Assembly: GCA_025963425.1 (NCBI GenBank)
Contig: JAOPUQ010000320.1
Location: forward strand, 1-20,497
Direction: 5' to 3'
Source of the DNA: Modestobacter sp.
GTDB taxonomy: Bacteria > Actinomycetota > Actinomycetes > Mycobacteriales > Geodermatophilaceae
DNA: 20,497 nt
Positions 7,502 through 14,730 of this stretch are shown here, one piece after another. The first letter of the stretch is position 1, and every line of letters begins with the position of its first letter. The translations under genes and the position numbers were made by a program. The notes below the pieces were generated by a model. The model did no database searches. It saw only the letters and a list, made by a program, of their open reading frames with translations, and was not told the DNA's origin.

Positions 7502-7887
7502 CTGAGACCAGCGCCCAGCCTGGAGCTCGTGGCTGGTTGTCCCGCAAGCTGCAGAAGCTGACCGCCGACGACCGGACCATCGACGCGCAGGCACTGCAGT
7601 CGGGGGTCGCGACCGCCGGATGCGCGCCGGTGAGCGCCTGCCGCAAGGGGCAGGTCGTGACCGTGACCGGCCGGCTGAAGGCCGTCGTCTACACCCCGCG
7701 GGAGACCGTGCCGACGCTGGAGGCCGAGCTGTTCGACGGCTCGGGTTCGGTGACGCTGGTCTGGCTGGGGCGCCGCCGCATCCCGGGCATCGAGCCGGGC
7801 CGCACCCTCACCGCCCGCGGGCGCTTCGCCGCCTTCGAGGGGCGTCAGGTCATCTACAACCCCTGGTACGAGCTGAGCGCCGGGTGA
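7498..7887 (+). CDS. OB-fold nucleic-acid-binding domain protein
   Basis: Protein of 129 residues. An N-terminal helical segment (11-34), two Cys (C42, C48) and one OB fold (about 52-126) with VVTVTGRLKAVVYTP, LEAELFDGSGSVTLVWLG and RTLTARGRF strands. The pattern resembles the RecG wedge OB domain and the mycobacterial gene at this position (Rv2694c). Binding of single-stranded DNA or RNA is predicted from the fold only. The GTG start is fixed by the TACGCT box 6 bases upstream and by the family's start just ahead of the helical segment; the open frame extends 23 codons further but without family sequence. It is followed after 21 bases by the DUF3159 gene, probably in one transcript. Confidence 0.87.
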   Translation: MTETSAQPGARGWLSRKLQKLTADDRTIDAQALQSGVATAGCAPVSACRKGQVVTVTGRLKAVVYTPRETVPTLEAELFDGSGSVTLVWLGRRRIPGIEPGRTLTARGRFAAFEGRQVIYNPWYELSAG

Positions 7888-7908
7888 CGTGCCCCCAGTG
7901 ACTGCTCG

Positions 7909-8724
7909 GTGACCGACGCACCAGAGGACCGCACGGTCGCCTTCGACCGGCACGTCGTCCTGGACCAGCTCGGTGGCTGGCGCGGCATGCTCGACGCCAC
8001 GCTGCCCACGGTCGCCTTCATCGTCGCCAACGCCATCGGTGGGCTGCGCCCGGGCATCTGGGCCGCGCTCGGCGCCGCCGTGCTGGTCTTCCTGATGCGG
8101 CTGGTGCGCCGGGAGAGCGTGCAGCAGGGCATCAGCGGGCTGTTCGCCGTCGCCGTCGCGGTGGTCATCGCGGCCAAGTCGGGGGAGGCGCGCGACTTCT
8201 TCGCCCTGGGCCTGATCCGCAACGCCGGCACCGGGCTGGTGCTGGTGGCCTCGATCCTCGTCCGCTGGCCCCTGGTCGGCGTCATCGCGGAGTTCCTCGC
8301 ACCCAGCCACCTCGGGACGATGGCCGCGCACTCGCTGCCGTCGCTGTCGTCGTTGCGGAGCCGGAAGACCCGGCAGGCAGAGACCGCGGAGCCGGCCGCC
8401 GCCGGGCCGCCGGAGCCGGACGCCGAGCCCGAGCTGCACTGGCGCCAGGACCGCCGGATGCTGCGCGCCTACACCTGGCTGACCGTGCTGTGGGGCGGGG
8501 TGTTCCTGCTCCGCGCGGCCGTCCAGTGGGTGCTGTACCTGCGTGACGACGTCGAACTGCTCGGCACCAGCTCGCTGGTCCTCGGGCTGCCGGTGACCGC
8601 GGTCGAACTCGTGGTCACCCTGTGGGTGGTCGCGCGGCTGCACCGCCACCGCTCCGACGCCGCGACGACGGAGCCGGAGGACCGGCCGGGTGGACCCGGC
8701 GGCCGGGAGCGCCCGGCCGCCTGA
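7909..8724 (+). CDS. DUF3159 family membrane protein
   Basis: Protein of 271 residues with a short soluble start (1-28) containing the family-like LDQLGGWRGMLDATLPTVAF. About four hydrophobic segments lie between 29 and 130, a Pro/Glu/Ala-rich loop at 150-180, and two further segments at about 188-210 and 219-245. DUF3159 is an uncharacterised actinobacterial membrane family found next to the OB-fold gene and the Trk genes (Rv2693c in mycobacteria). Some relatives are described as intracellular-septation-like proteins; I would not assign that role. The GTG 7909 start has no strong ribosome site. The stop lies inside a terminator hairpin shared with ceoC. A link to potassium transport is possible by position but unproven. 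Confidence 0.85.
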   Translation: MTDAPEDRTVAFDRHVVLDQLGGWRGMLDATLPTVAFIVANAIGGLRPGIWAALGAAVLVFLMRLVRRESVQQGISGLFAVAVAVVIAAKSGEARDFFALGLIRNAGTGLVLVASILVRWPLVGVIAEFLAPSHLGTMAAHSLPSLSSLRSRKTRQAETAEPAAAGPPEPDAEPELHWRQDRRMLRAYTWLTVLWGGVFLLRAAVQWVLYLRDDVELLGTSSLVLGLPVTAVELVVTLWVVARLHRHRSDAATTEPEDRPGGPGGRERPAA

Positions 8725-8738
8725 CCGGTCGGGTCAGG
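8720..8738. terminator. Bidirectional terminator spanning both stop codons of DUF3159 and ceoC
   Basis: 7-base arms CCTGACC/GGTCAGG (8720-8726 and 8732-8738) surround a 5-base loop. The TGA of the DUF3159 gene (8722-8724) is in the left arm and the TGA of ceoC (8736-8734) in the right arm. The genes are only 9 bases apart and converge. Confidence 0.65.
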
Positions 8739-9402
8739 ACCTCCCGTCGGTGCCGAGCATCTGCTGCAGCTCTTCCTCGATGTCGCCGTGGGTGACGAAC
8801 AGCAGCTCGTCGATGGCCTCCAGCGGCTCGTCGGCCTGCGGGGTGATGACCCGCTCGCCGCGCAGGATGGTGGTGAGCACCGTCTCCCGCGGAAGCACCA
8901 GCTCGCGCACCGGCCGGCCCACCCACGCGGTGTCCTCGGCCAGGGTGATCTCGACCAGGTTCGCCGCGCCCTTGCGGAAGCTCATCAGCCGGACCACGTC
9001 GCCGACGGTCACCGCCTCCTCGACCAGCGCGGCGAGCACCCGCGGGGTGGAGACAGCGACGTCGACGCCCCAGGCCTCGGTGTAGAGCCACTCGTTGCGG
9101 GGGTCCTTGACCCGGGCGACGACGCGGTTGACCGCGAACTCGGTCTTGGCCAGCAACGAGACGACGAGGTTGGCCTTGTCGTCGCCGGTGGCTGCGATGA
9201 CCACGTCGCAGGTGGCCAGCTGGGCCTCCTCCAGCGAGCTGACCTCGCAGGCGTCGGCCTGCACCCACTCGGCCCCGGGCACGGACTTGGCGCGCACCTT
9301 GACGCCGTTCTTCTCGATCAGCATCACCGAGTGGCCGTTGCCCAGCAGCTCCCCGGCGATCGACCGGCCGACCGCACCGGCCCCGACGATGGCGACGCGC
9401 AT
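8734..9402 (-). CDS. ceoC: TrkA/RCK potassium-channel regulatory protein, CeoC type
   Basis: Cytoplasmic regulator of 222 residues. An RCK_N Rossmann domain opens with MRVAIVGAGAVG (glycines 7, 9, 12) and acidic E30, which favours NAD(H). ATGDDKANLVVSLLAKTEF follows near 71-89, and an RCK_C (TrkA_C) domain occupies about 135-212. Such proteins gate Trk/Ktr-type K+ transport in response to nucleotides. It starts with ATG that shares one base with the stop of the upstream ceoB (TGATG), so the two are co-translated. Length matches the mycobacterial CeoC. No membrane partner of TrkH/TrkG type is in the window; the nearest potassium transporter is the divergent KimA-like gene. Confidence 0.9.
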   Translation of the reverse strand: MRVAIVGAGAVGRSIAGELLGNGHSVMLIEKNGVKVRAKSVPGAEWVQADACEVSSLEEAQLATCDVVIAATGDDKANLVVSLLAKTEFAVNRVVARVKDPRNEWLYTEAWGVDVAVSTPRVLAALVEEAVTVGDVVRLMSFRKGAANLVEITLAEDTAWVGRPVRELVLPRETVLTTILRGERVITPQADEPLEAIDELLFVTHGDIEEELQQMLGTDGRS

Positions 9403-10067
9403 CAGTGCCTCCCCTCCGGGGGGTTCTCGACGACCTTGTGTACCCGGTCGGTGAGCTCGTCGGTGACCGCCACCACGAGGTGGTCACCGGTCTGCAGGAC
9501 GGTGCCGGGCGTGGGCAGCTGCGCCTCGCCGAAGCGGACCATCCACGAGGCGCGTGCCCCGGAGGCGGACTCGAGCTCGGCCAGCGGCCGGCCCACCCAC
9601 CCGTCGGTGACGGTGACCCGCATCAGCAGCACCTTGCCGGTGGGCTCGCGCCACAGCTCGCTGACCTTGACCGAGAGCAGCTCGCGCATCAGCCGGTTCA
9701 CCGTCCAGGGGACGGTGGCCACGCTGGGGATGCCCATCCGCTCGTAGACCTCGGCCCGCTTGGAGTCGTAGATGCGGGCCACGACGTGCTCGACGCCGAA
9801 GGTCTCCCGGGCGACCCGGGCGCTGATGATGTTGGAGTTGTCGCCGCTGCTCACCGCGGCGAAGGCCCCCGCGGAGTCGATGCCGGCGGCCAGCAGCGTC
9901 TGCCGGTCGAAGCCGAGCCCGGTGATCTGGCGGCCGGCGAACTCCGGGCCCAGCCGGCGGAAGGCCTCGGGGTCCTGGTCGATGACCGCGACGCTGTGCC
10001 CGATCTCCTCCAGGCGGCGGGCGATGGCCGATCCGACACGCCCGCAGCCCATCACGACCACGTGCAC
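9402..10067 (-). CDS. ceoB: TrkA/RCK potassium-channel regulatory protein, CeoB type
   Basis: Paralogue of the next gene, 221 residues. RCK_N starts MHVVVMGCGRVGSAIARRLE (glycines 7, 9, 12) with D30 at the end of beta-2; SSGDNSNIISARVARETFG follows, then an RCK_C domain at about 130-215. The two proteins probably form a heteromeric RCK ring that controls a K+ transporter. GTG 10067 is chosen because AGGGTGG lies just upstream and the family starts here; GTG 10076, three codons upstream, is possible. The open frame extends further up but without family sequence. It is transcribed away from the KimA-like gene across a 206-base control region. Confidence 0.9.
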   Translation of the reverse strand: MHVVVMGCGRVGSAIARRLEEIGHSVAVIDQDPEAFRRLGPEFAGRQITGLGFDRQTLLAAGIDSAGAFAAVSSGDNSNIISARVARETFGVEHVVARIYDSKRAEVYERMGIPSVATVPWTVNRLMRELLSVKVSELWREPTGKVLLMRVTVTDGWVGRPLAELESASGARASWMVRFGEAQLPTPGTVLQTGDHLVVAVTDELTDRVHKVVENPPEGRH

Positions 10068-10273
10068 GTGATCCACCCTGCCCGTTCGCTGGTTGCCTGC
10101 TCGATCCGGGTGCGAACACCCGGCCGTACAGCGCGCGAACGTACACCCGGTGCCCCCGTGCCCGGGGGGCCCGGGCCGCCGTTGCCCCGGACGGGTCGGT
10201 CGGAGCGACTCCGTGGTGTGACGTCGGTCGTGCGCGGCACACCAGGCCACGTTGCGTCCGTACCATCGCCGCC
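10068..10273. promoter_or_regulatory. Divergent ceoB / KimA-like control region with inverted repeats
   Basis: The gap contains a perfect hairpin or operator CCGGGTG/CACCCGG (10106-10112 and 10117-10123, CGAA loop). A second copy of the half-site ACACCCGG lies at 10143-10150 (first copy 10116-10123). A wider inverted repeat TGGTGTG/CACACCA (10214-10220 and 10238-10244) has its right arm where the -35 of the rightward promoter would be. A reverse-strand TACGTT (10143-10138) is a candidate ceoB -10 box with a ~64-base leader. Confidence 0.45.
10261..10266 (+). promoter_or_regulatory. KimA-like gene -10 box (TACCAT), leaderless start
   Basis: TACCAT is followed by 7 bases and GTG 10274, with no ribosome site between. 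Confidence 0.6.
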
Positions 10274-12307
10274 GTGCCGACCCTGTCCGATCTCGGACAA
10301 CTACCCAAGCGTCTCGTCCTCGGCCGACCCGTCCGAAGCAACGACGCCGGTGAGTCCCTGCTGCCCAAGCGCCTGGCCCTGCCGATCTTCGCCAGCGACC
10401 CGCTGTCCTCCGTCGCCTACGCGACGCAGGAGATCCTGATCGTGCTGAGCCTGGCCGGCACCGCGTTCCTGTTCCTGACGCCCTGGCTGGCCATGTTCGT
10501 CGTGCTGCTGCTCACCGTGGTGGTGCTGTCCTACCGCCAGGTGGTGCACGCCTACCCCTCGGGCGGCGGCGACTACGAGGTCGCGATGAAGAACCACGGG
10601 CAGTTCGCCGGGCTGGTCGTGGCCAGTGCGCTGCTGACCGACTACGTGCTGACCGTCGCGGTGTCGGTGAGCTCGGGCACCGACAACATCATCTCGGCGC
10701 TGCCCGGACTGGCCGAGCACCGGGTGCTCATCGCGGTCGGCCTCGTGGCGCTGCTGGTGGCGGCGAACCTGCGTGGCGTGCGGGAGTCGGGCAAGACCTT
10801 CGCCGTCCCGACCTATCTGTTCATCGCCGGCATCATGGTCATGATCGTCACCGGGCTGTTCCGGGACTTCCTCACCGACAACCCGGTCGTCGCCGGGAGC
10901 GCCGGGTACGACATCAAGCCGGAGGGCGACTACGCGCAGGTCGCCGGCCTCGCGCTGATCTTCTTCGTGCTGCGGGCCTTCGCCTCGGGGTGCACCGCAC
11001 TCACCGGGGTCGAGGCGATCGCCAACGGCGTTCCGGCGTTCCGGCCGCCGAAGAGCAAGAACGCGGCGACCACGCTGGCCCTGATGGGCGGGATCGCGGC
11101 GACCATGTTCGCCGGGGTCACCGCGCTGGCGCTGCTCTCCGACGTCCGCTACGCCGAGAACGCCTGCGACCTGGTGGGCTTCGCCGACTGCGAGACCGCA
11201 CCGCAGCCGACCGTCATCGCCCAGGTCGCCGCGGCGACGTTCGGCGGCACGCACTCGATCGGCTTCTTCTACATCCAGGCCGCGACGGCGCTGGTGCTGA
11301 TCCTGGCGGCGAACACGGCCTTCAACGGCTTCCCGCTGCTGGGCTCGGTGCTCGCGCAGGACCGGTTCATGCCGCGCCAGTTGCACACCCGCGGCGACAA
11401 GCTGGTCTACAGCAACGGCATCCTGCTGCTGGCCGGTTTCGCCGTCCTGCTGCTGGTCGCGTTCGACGCCGACTCCACCCAGCTGATCCAGATGTACATC
11501 ATCGGGGTGTTCACCAGCTTCACGATCGGCCAGTGGGGCATGGTCCGGCACTGGAACCGGGAGCTGCGGGCCGAGAGCGACCCGGTCGCGCGCCGGCGGA
11601 TGCAGCGGTCCCGGGTGATCAACACCGTCGGCGGGTCGCTGACCACCGTCGTCCTGGTGATCGTGGTCGTCACCAAGTTCGTCACCGGCGCGTGGATCGT
11701 CATCTCCGCGATGCCGGTGATCTTCCTGCTGATGCGCGCGATCAACCGGCACTACTCCAACGTGGCCCGCCAGCTGGTGCCCGACAGCGACGCCCGCACC
11801 CTGCCCAGCAAGGTGCACGCCGTGGTGCTGGTCTCCAAGGTGCACAAGCCCACGTTGCGGGCGCTGGCGTTCGCCCGCGCCACCCGGCCCGACGTGCTGA
11901 CCGCGCTGACGGTGAACGTGGACGACGCCGACACCCGCGACCTGCAGGCCGACTGGGAGCGCTACGACATCCCGGTGCCGCTGACCGTGCTGGAGTCGCC
12001 GTTCCGGGAGATCACCCGGCCGGTCCTGGACTTCGTCAAGGACATCCGCCGGTCCAGCCCCCGGGAGCTGGTCGTGGTCTTCGTGCCCCAGTACGTCGTC
12101 GGGCGCTGGTGGGAGAACCTGCTGCACAACCAGAGCGCGCTGCGGCTGCGCACCCGGCTGCAGTTCCAGCCCGGCGTCATGATCACCTCGGTCCCCTGGC
12201 AGCTGGAGAGCTCGGTCGGCCGGGACGGCGACGGCGGCGGGCGCCCGGCACCCGGCGACCTGCGCCGCGGGCTGACCACCGACGTGGAGCAGACCCCCTA
12301 TGGCTGA
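10274..12307 (+). CDS. KimA-like potassium importer (APC superfamily)
   Basis: Membrane protein of 677 residues. The N-terminal ~490 residues hold about 12 membrane segments. The sequence follows Bacillus KimA (YdaO) closely as I remember it: FASDPLSSVAYAT (39-51, with D42 and Y49 matching the K+-site Asp and Tyr of KimA TM1), SYRQVVHAYPSGGGDYEV, TDYVLTVAVSVSSGTDNI, FASGCTALTGVEAI and LAANTAFNGFP. Residues ~498-640 form a cytosolic universal-stress-like domain (SKVHAVVLVSKVHKP). KimA is a K+/H+ symporter inhibited by c-di-AMP, so K+ uptake is the best prediction; a generic amino-acid permease label would be less specific. The GTG start is fixed by the -10 box 7 bases upstream. It is divergent from ceoB, and its end overlaps the methyltransferase gene by 8 bases. 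Confidence 0.88.
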   Translation: MPTLSDLGQLPKRLVLGRPVRSNDAGESLLPKRLALPIFASDPLSSVAYATQEILIVLSLAGTAFLFLTPWLAMFVVLLLTVVVLSYRQVVHAYPSGGGDYEVAMKNHGQFAGLVVASALLTDYVLTVAVSVSSGTDNIISALPGLAEHRVLIAVGLVALLVAANLRGVRESGKTFAVPTYLFIAGIMVMIVTGLFRDFLTDNPVVAGSAGYDIKPEGDYAQVAGLALIFFVLRAFASGCTALTGVEAIANGVPAFRPPKSKNAATTLALMGGIAATMFAGVTALALLSDVRYAENACDLVGFADCETAPQPTVIAQVAAATFGGTHSIGFFYIQAATALVLILAANTAFNGFPLLGSVLAQDRFMPRQLHTRGDKLVYSNGILLLAGFAVLLLVAFDADSTQLIQMYIIGVFTSFTIGQWGMVRHWNRELRAESDPVARRRMQRSRVINTVGGSLTTVVLVIVVVTKFVTGAWIVISAMPVIFLLMRAINRHYSNVARQLVPDSDARTLPSKVHAVVLVSKVHKPTLRALAFARATRPDVLTALTVNVDDADTRDLQADWERYDIPVPLTVLESPFREITRPVLDFVKDIRRSSPRELVVVFVPQYVVGRWWENLLHNQSALRLRTRLQFQPGVMITSVPWQLESSVGRDGDGGGRPAPGDLRRGLTTDVEQTPYG

Positions 12308-13544
12308 CGCCGGCGGCGGCTGGGTGGGCCGGCGCTTCGAGGTGACCGTCGGCCCGGTGGCGCACGGGGGGCACTGTGTCTCCCGGCACGAGGGGCGGGT
12401 CGTCTTCGTCCGGCACTCGCTGCCCGGGGAGCGCGTCGTCGTGCAGGTCACCGAGGACCGGCACGCGAAGTACTGCCGGGCGGACGCCGTCGAGGTGCTG
12501 GAGGCCCACCCCGACCGGGTGGAGCGGCCCTGCCCGTACTCCGGGCCCGGCCGCTGCGGCGGCTGCGACTGGCAGCACGCCGCCCCGGTGCAGCAGCGCC
12601 GGCTCAAGGCCGACGTGATCGCCGAGCAGTTCTCCCGGCTGGCCGGCCTGGACGTCGACGTGCCGGTCGAGGAGCTGCCCGGGGGGCCGCTGCGCTGGCG
12701 GTCCCGGGCCCGGTTCGCCGTGGACCGCTCCGGCGCCCCCGGCCTGCACCCGCACCGCTCGCGGGAGGTGCTGCCCCTGGACGACTGCCCGATCACCATG
12801 GAGCCGGCCGCCGCAGCCGTGCTGAGCAAGCGGTGGCCCGGCTCGGGGGCGGTCGACGTCGCCGTCGACTCCGAGGGCGCGGTGACCACCACGCGGCTGG
12901 ACCGGCGGGGGCACCCGCAGTCCACCCGGGTCGTGCCCGCGGGGGAGCACCGTGCCGTGGAGGCCTCCGGGTGGGCCGCGCGCCGGGCCTGGGACCGCGA
13001 CTGGCAGGTCGAGGGCACCGGTTTCTGGCAGGTGCACCCCGGGGCCGCCGACGCCCTGGTGGGCGCGGTCGCCGGGTTCGCCGCGATGGTGAGCGGCGAG
13101 ACGGTGCTGGACCTCTACGCCGGTGCCGGCCTGTTCGGCGGGTCACTGGCCTCCGCGGTCGGTCCGGCCGGCCGGGTGGTCTGTGTGGAGGCCGACGGCG
13201 CCGCGTGCGCGGCCGCGCACGCCAACCTGGCCGACCTCCCGCAGGCCGAGGTGTGGCAGGGCGAGGTGGACGCCGAGGGGATCGCCGGGCTGCTGGAGGA
13301 CGTGGGCCGCCCGGACGTCGTCGTCCTGGACCCGCCCCGGGCCGGCGCCGGCGCCGCGGTGAGCCAGGCGCTGGCCGCCGCCGGCCCGCGTGCCGTCGTC
13401 TACGTGGCCTGCGACCCGGCCTCGCTGGCCCGCGACGTCGGCGCGTTCACCCAGGCCGGCTACCGGCTGGCCGGCCTGCGGGCGTTCGACTGCTTCCCGA
13501 TGACCGCCCACGTGGAGTGCGTCGCGCTGCTGGTCCCGGCGTAG
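12300..13544 (+). CDS. TRAM-domain RNA (uracil-5-)methyltransferase, RlmD/TrmA family
   Basis: SAM-dependent enzyme of 414 residues. A TRAM RNA-binding domain occupies about 10-68, followed by Cys residues C78, C86, C89 and C163, placed like the [4Fe-4S] ligands of RlmD. The methyltransferase domain shows FWQVHP (242-247), the SAM loop DLYAGAGLFG (271-280), DPPRAG (344-349), and VYVACDPASLARD with probable catalytic C371, ending FDCFPMTAHVECVALL. It should methylate C5 of a uridine in rRNA or tRNA; which position cannot be read from sequence. ATG 12300 lies inside the last codons of the KimA-like gene (8-base overlap), implying co-translation. The mycobacterial equivalent is Rv2689c, next to the same permease. 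Confidence 0.92.
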   Translation: MADAGGGWVGRRFEVTVGPVAHGGHCVSRHEGRVVFVRHSLPGERVVVQVTEDRHAKYCRADAVEVLEAHPDRVERPCPYSGPGRCGGCDWQHAAPVQQRRLKADVIAEQFSRLAGLDVDVPVEELPGGPLRWRSRARFAVDRSGAPGLHPHRSREVLPLDDCPITMEPAAAAVLSKRWPGSGAVDVAVDSEGAVTTTRLDRRGHPQSTRVVPAGEHRAVEASGWAARRAWDRDWQVEGTGFWQVHPGAADALVGAVAGFAAMVSGETVLDLYAGAGLFGGSLASAVGPAGRVVCVEADGAACAAAHANLADLPQAEVWQGEVDAEGIAGLLEDVGRPDVVVLDPPRAGAGAAVSQALAAAGPRAVVYVACDPASLARDVGAFTQAGYRLAGLRAFDCFPMTAHVECVALLVPA

Positions 13545-13556
13545 CAGCCGGGGTCC

Positions 13557-13579
13557 GCCCGGCGCATCCCGCGCCGGGC
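13557..13579. terminator. Hairpin after the RNA methyltransferase gene
   Basis: Perfect 9-base arms GCCCGGCGC/GCGCCGGGC (13557-13565 and 13571-13579) with a 5-base loop, 12 bases past the TAG stop; no T-run. It also lies at the truncated end of the leftward remnant, so it may stop transcription from both sides. Confidence 0.65.
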
Positions 13580-13714
13580 TACAGGGTCGGCACCCGCCGT
13601 CGCGGCTGCCCGGGTGAGACCGGCGAGGCTGACCGTGTCCAGCTCGAGGGCCGGCCCGGAGAAGGGGGTGGCGAGCACCCCCCACACCCCCGGGGCCAGC
13701 CGGTGGTCGGTCAC
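13580..13714 (-). pseudogene. 5' remnant of a dihydrodipicolinate-synthase (DapA) family gene
   Basis: Read leftward from GTG 13714, the frame gives VTDHRLAPGVWGVLATPF, then about 27 more residues (LELDTVSLAGLTRAAATAGA). This is the first strand and helix of the DapA/N-acetylneuraminate-lyase family (GVWGVLATPF is a common opening). Immediately after TAGADP the similarity ends, where the next codons enter the terminator hairpin of the methyltransferase gene. A complete family member has ~300 residues, so at least 250 are missing, including the Schiff-base Lys. It starts 5 bases after the stop of the TAXI gene, so it was probably the third gene of that operon. The family assignment rests on about 40 residues recalled from memory. 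Confidence 0.6.
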
Positions 13715-13719
13715 GTCGC

Positions 13720-14730
13720 TCAACCGACCTCGTCGAAGTACCGCTGGGCGCCGGGGTGCAGCGGCACGGGGCCGGTGTCGGTGGCGGTGTCCACCGAGAT
13801 GTTCTCCGCCTCGGGGTGGACCCGGGCCAGCTCGTCGAGGTGCTCGAAGATCGCCCGGGTGACGTCCTCGGCGATGTCCGCAGGCATCGCGTCGCTGACC
13901 ACCAGGAGGTTGGGCACGGAGATGGTCGCGACGTCCTGGCCCAGGCCGTAGGTGTCCGCCGGCACGGTGCCCGCGGTGTAGGCCTCACCGAAGGCGTGCT
14001 GCATCTTGGGCAGCTCCTCGTCCAGCGGCAGCATGACCACGTCGTCGCCCATCGAGGTGACCAGGTCGGTGATGCCCCCGGTGGGCAGGCCGCCGGACCA
14101 GACGAGCGCGTCGATGGCGCCGTCCTTCATGCCCTGCACGCTCTCCGGCAGCCCCAGCCGCAGCTGGTCGACGTCCCCGGGTGCCAGGTCGTTGACCTCC
14201 AGCAGCCGCAGGGCGATCACCTCGGTGCCGGAGTTCGGCGAGCCGGTGGACACCGACTTGCCGGCCAGGTCGGCGATGGAGGAGATCCCGGCATCGGCGC
14301 GGACGAACACCTGCGTGATGTTGCTGTAGATGCGGGCCAGTGCCTGGATCGACTGGGCGTCGCCCTCGAAGCCGGCGGTGCCCTCGACGGCGTCGGACGC
14401 GGTGTCGGCGAGGGAGAAGCCGATGTCGCTGTCGCCGGCGCAGACCAGCCGGATGTTCTCCGCCGAGGCGTTGGTCGCCTCAGCGGTGGCCTCGACGCCC
14501 TCCACGTTGTCGGTCAGCACGCGGGCGATGCCGCCGCCGAGGATGTAGTAGACGCCGGTGGTGTTGCCCGTGGCGATCGAGAGCCGACCGCCGCCGGCCG
14601 GCTCGGCGCAACCGGCTCCGCCGGCCCCGGAGTCCGTGCCACCTCCTCCACCGGCCTGGCCGCAGCCGGTCAGGACGAGCGCGACGGCCGAGACGAGCGC
14701 CATCAGGACAGGGGTGCGGGTTCTTCTCAC
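13720..14730 (-). CDS. TAXI-family TRAP transporter solute-binding lipoprotein
   Basis: Extracytoplasmic receptor of 336 residues. The signal peptide (1-22) ends in a lipobox LTGC with lipidated C23, then a Gly/Ser-rich linker. The binding domain opens RLSIATGNTTGVYYILGGGIARVL, the hallmark of TAXI proteins, with SADIGFS-like DSDIGFSLADTASDAV, and GKSVSTGSPNSGTEV. It captures a small acid such as glutamate or a dicarboxylate for the permease encoded upstream; the ligand is not predictable. GTG 14730 overlaps the permease stop (GTGA, 4 bases) and AGGAG lies about 9 bases upstream, which fixes the start. The open frame runs far upstream, but only as a shadow of the permease gene. Confidence 0.93.
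   Translation of the reverse strand: MRRTRTPVLMALVSAVALVLTGCGQAGGGGGTDSGAGGAGCAEPAGGGRLSIATGNTTGVYYILGGGIARVLTDNVEGVEATAEATNASAENIRLVCAGDSDIGFSLADTASDAVEGTAGFEGDAQSIQALARIYSNITQVFVRADAGISSIADLAGKSVSTGSPNSGTEVIALRLLEVNDLAPGDVDQLRLGLPESVQGMKDGAIDALVWSGGLPTGGITDLVTSMGDDVVMLPLDEELPKMQHAFGEAYTAGTVPADTYGLGQDVATISVPNLLVVSDAMPADIAEDVTRAIFEHLDELARVHPEAENISVDTATDTGPVPLHPGAQRYFDEVG

Noticed and set aside
8734..10067. Two TrkA-like genes as a split or frameshifted single gene
   Set aside because: Each has its own complete Rossmann start (GxGxxG) and C-terminal domain, and the ceoB-ceoC pair is normal in actinobacteria.
10068..10273. A ydaO (c-di-AMP) riboswitch ahead of the KimA-like gene
   Set aside because: The -10 box lies 7 bases before the start codon, leaving no leader RNA, and I could not see the riboswitch core.
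10301..13018. Very long reverse-strand open frames such as 905 codons opposite the KimA-like and methyltransferase genes, and similar long frames elsewhere
   Set aside because: They are His/Arg/Gln/Gly-rich, low-complexity translations, as expected for antisense frames of GC-rich coding DNA. The opposite strand has clear protein families.
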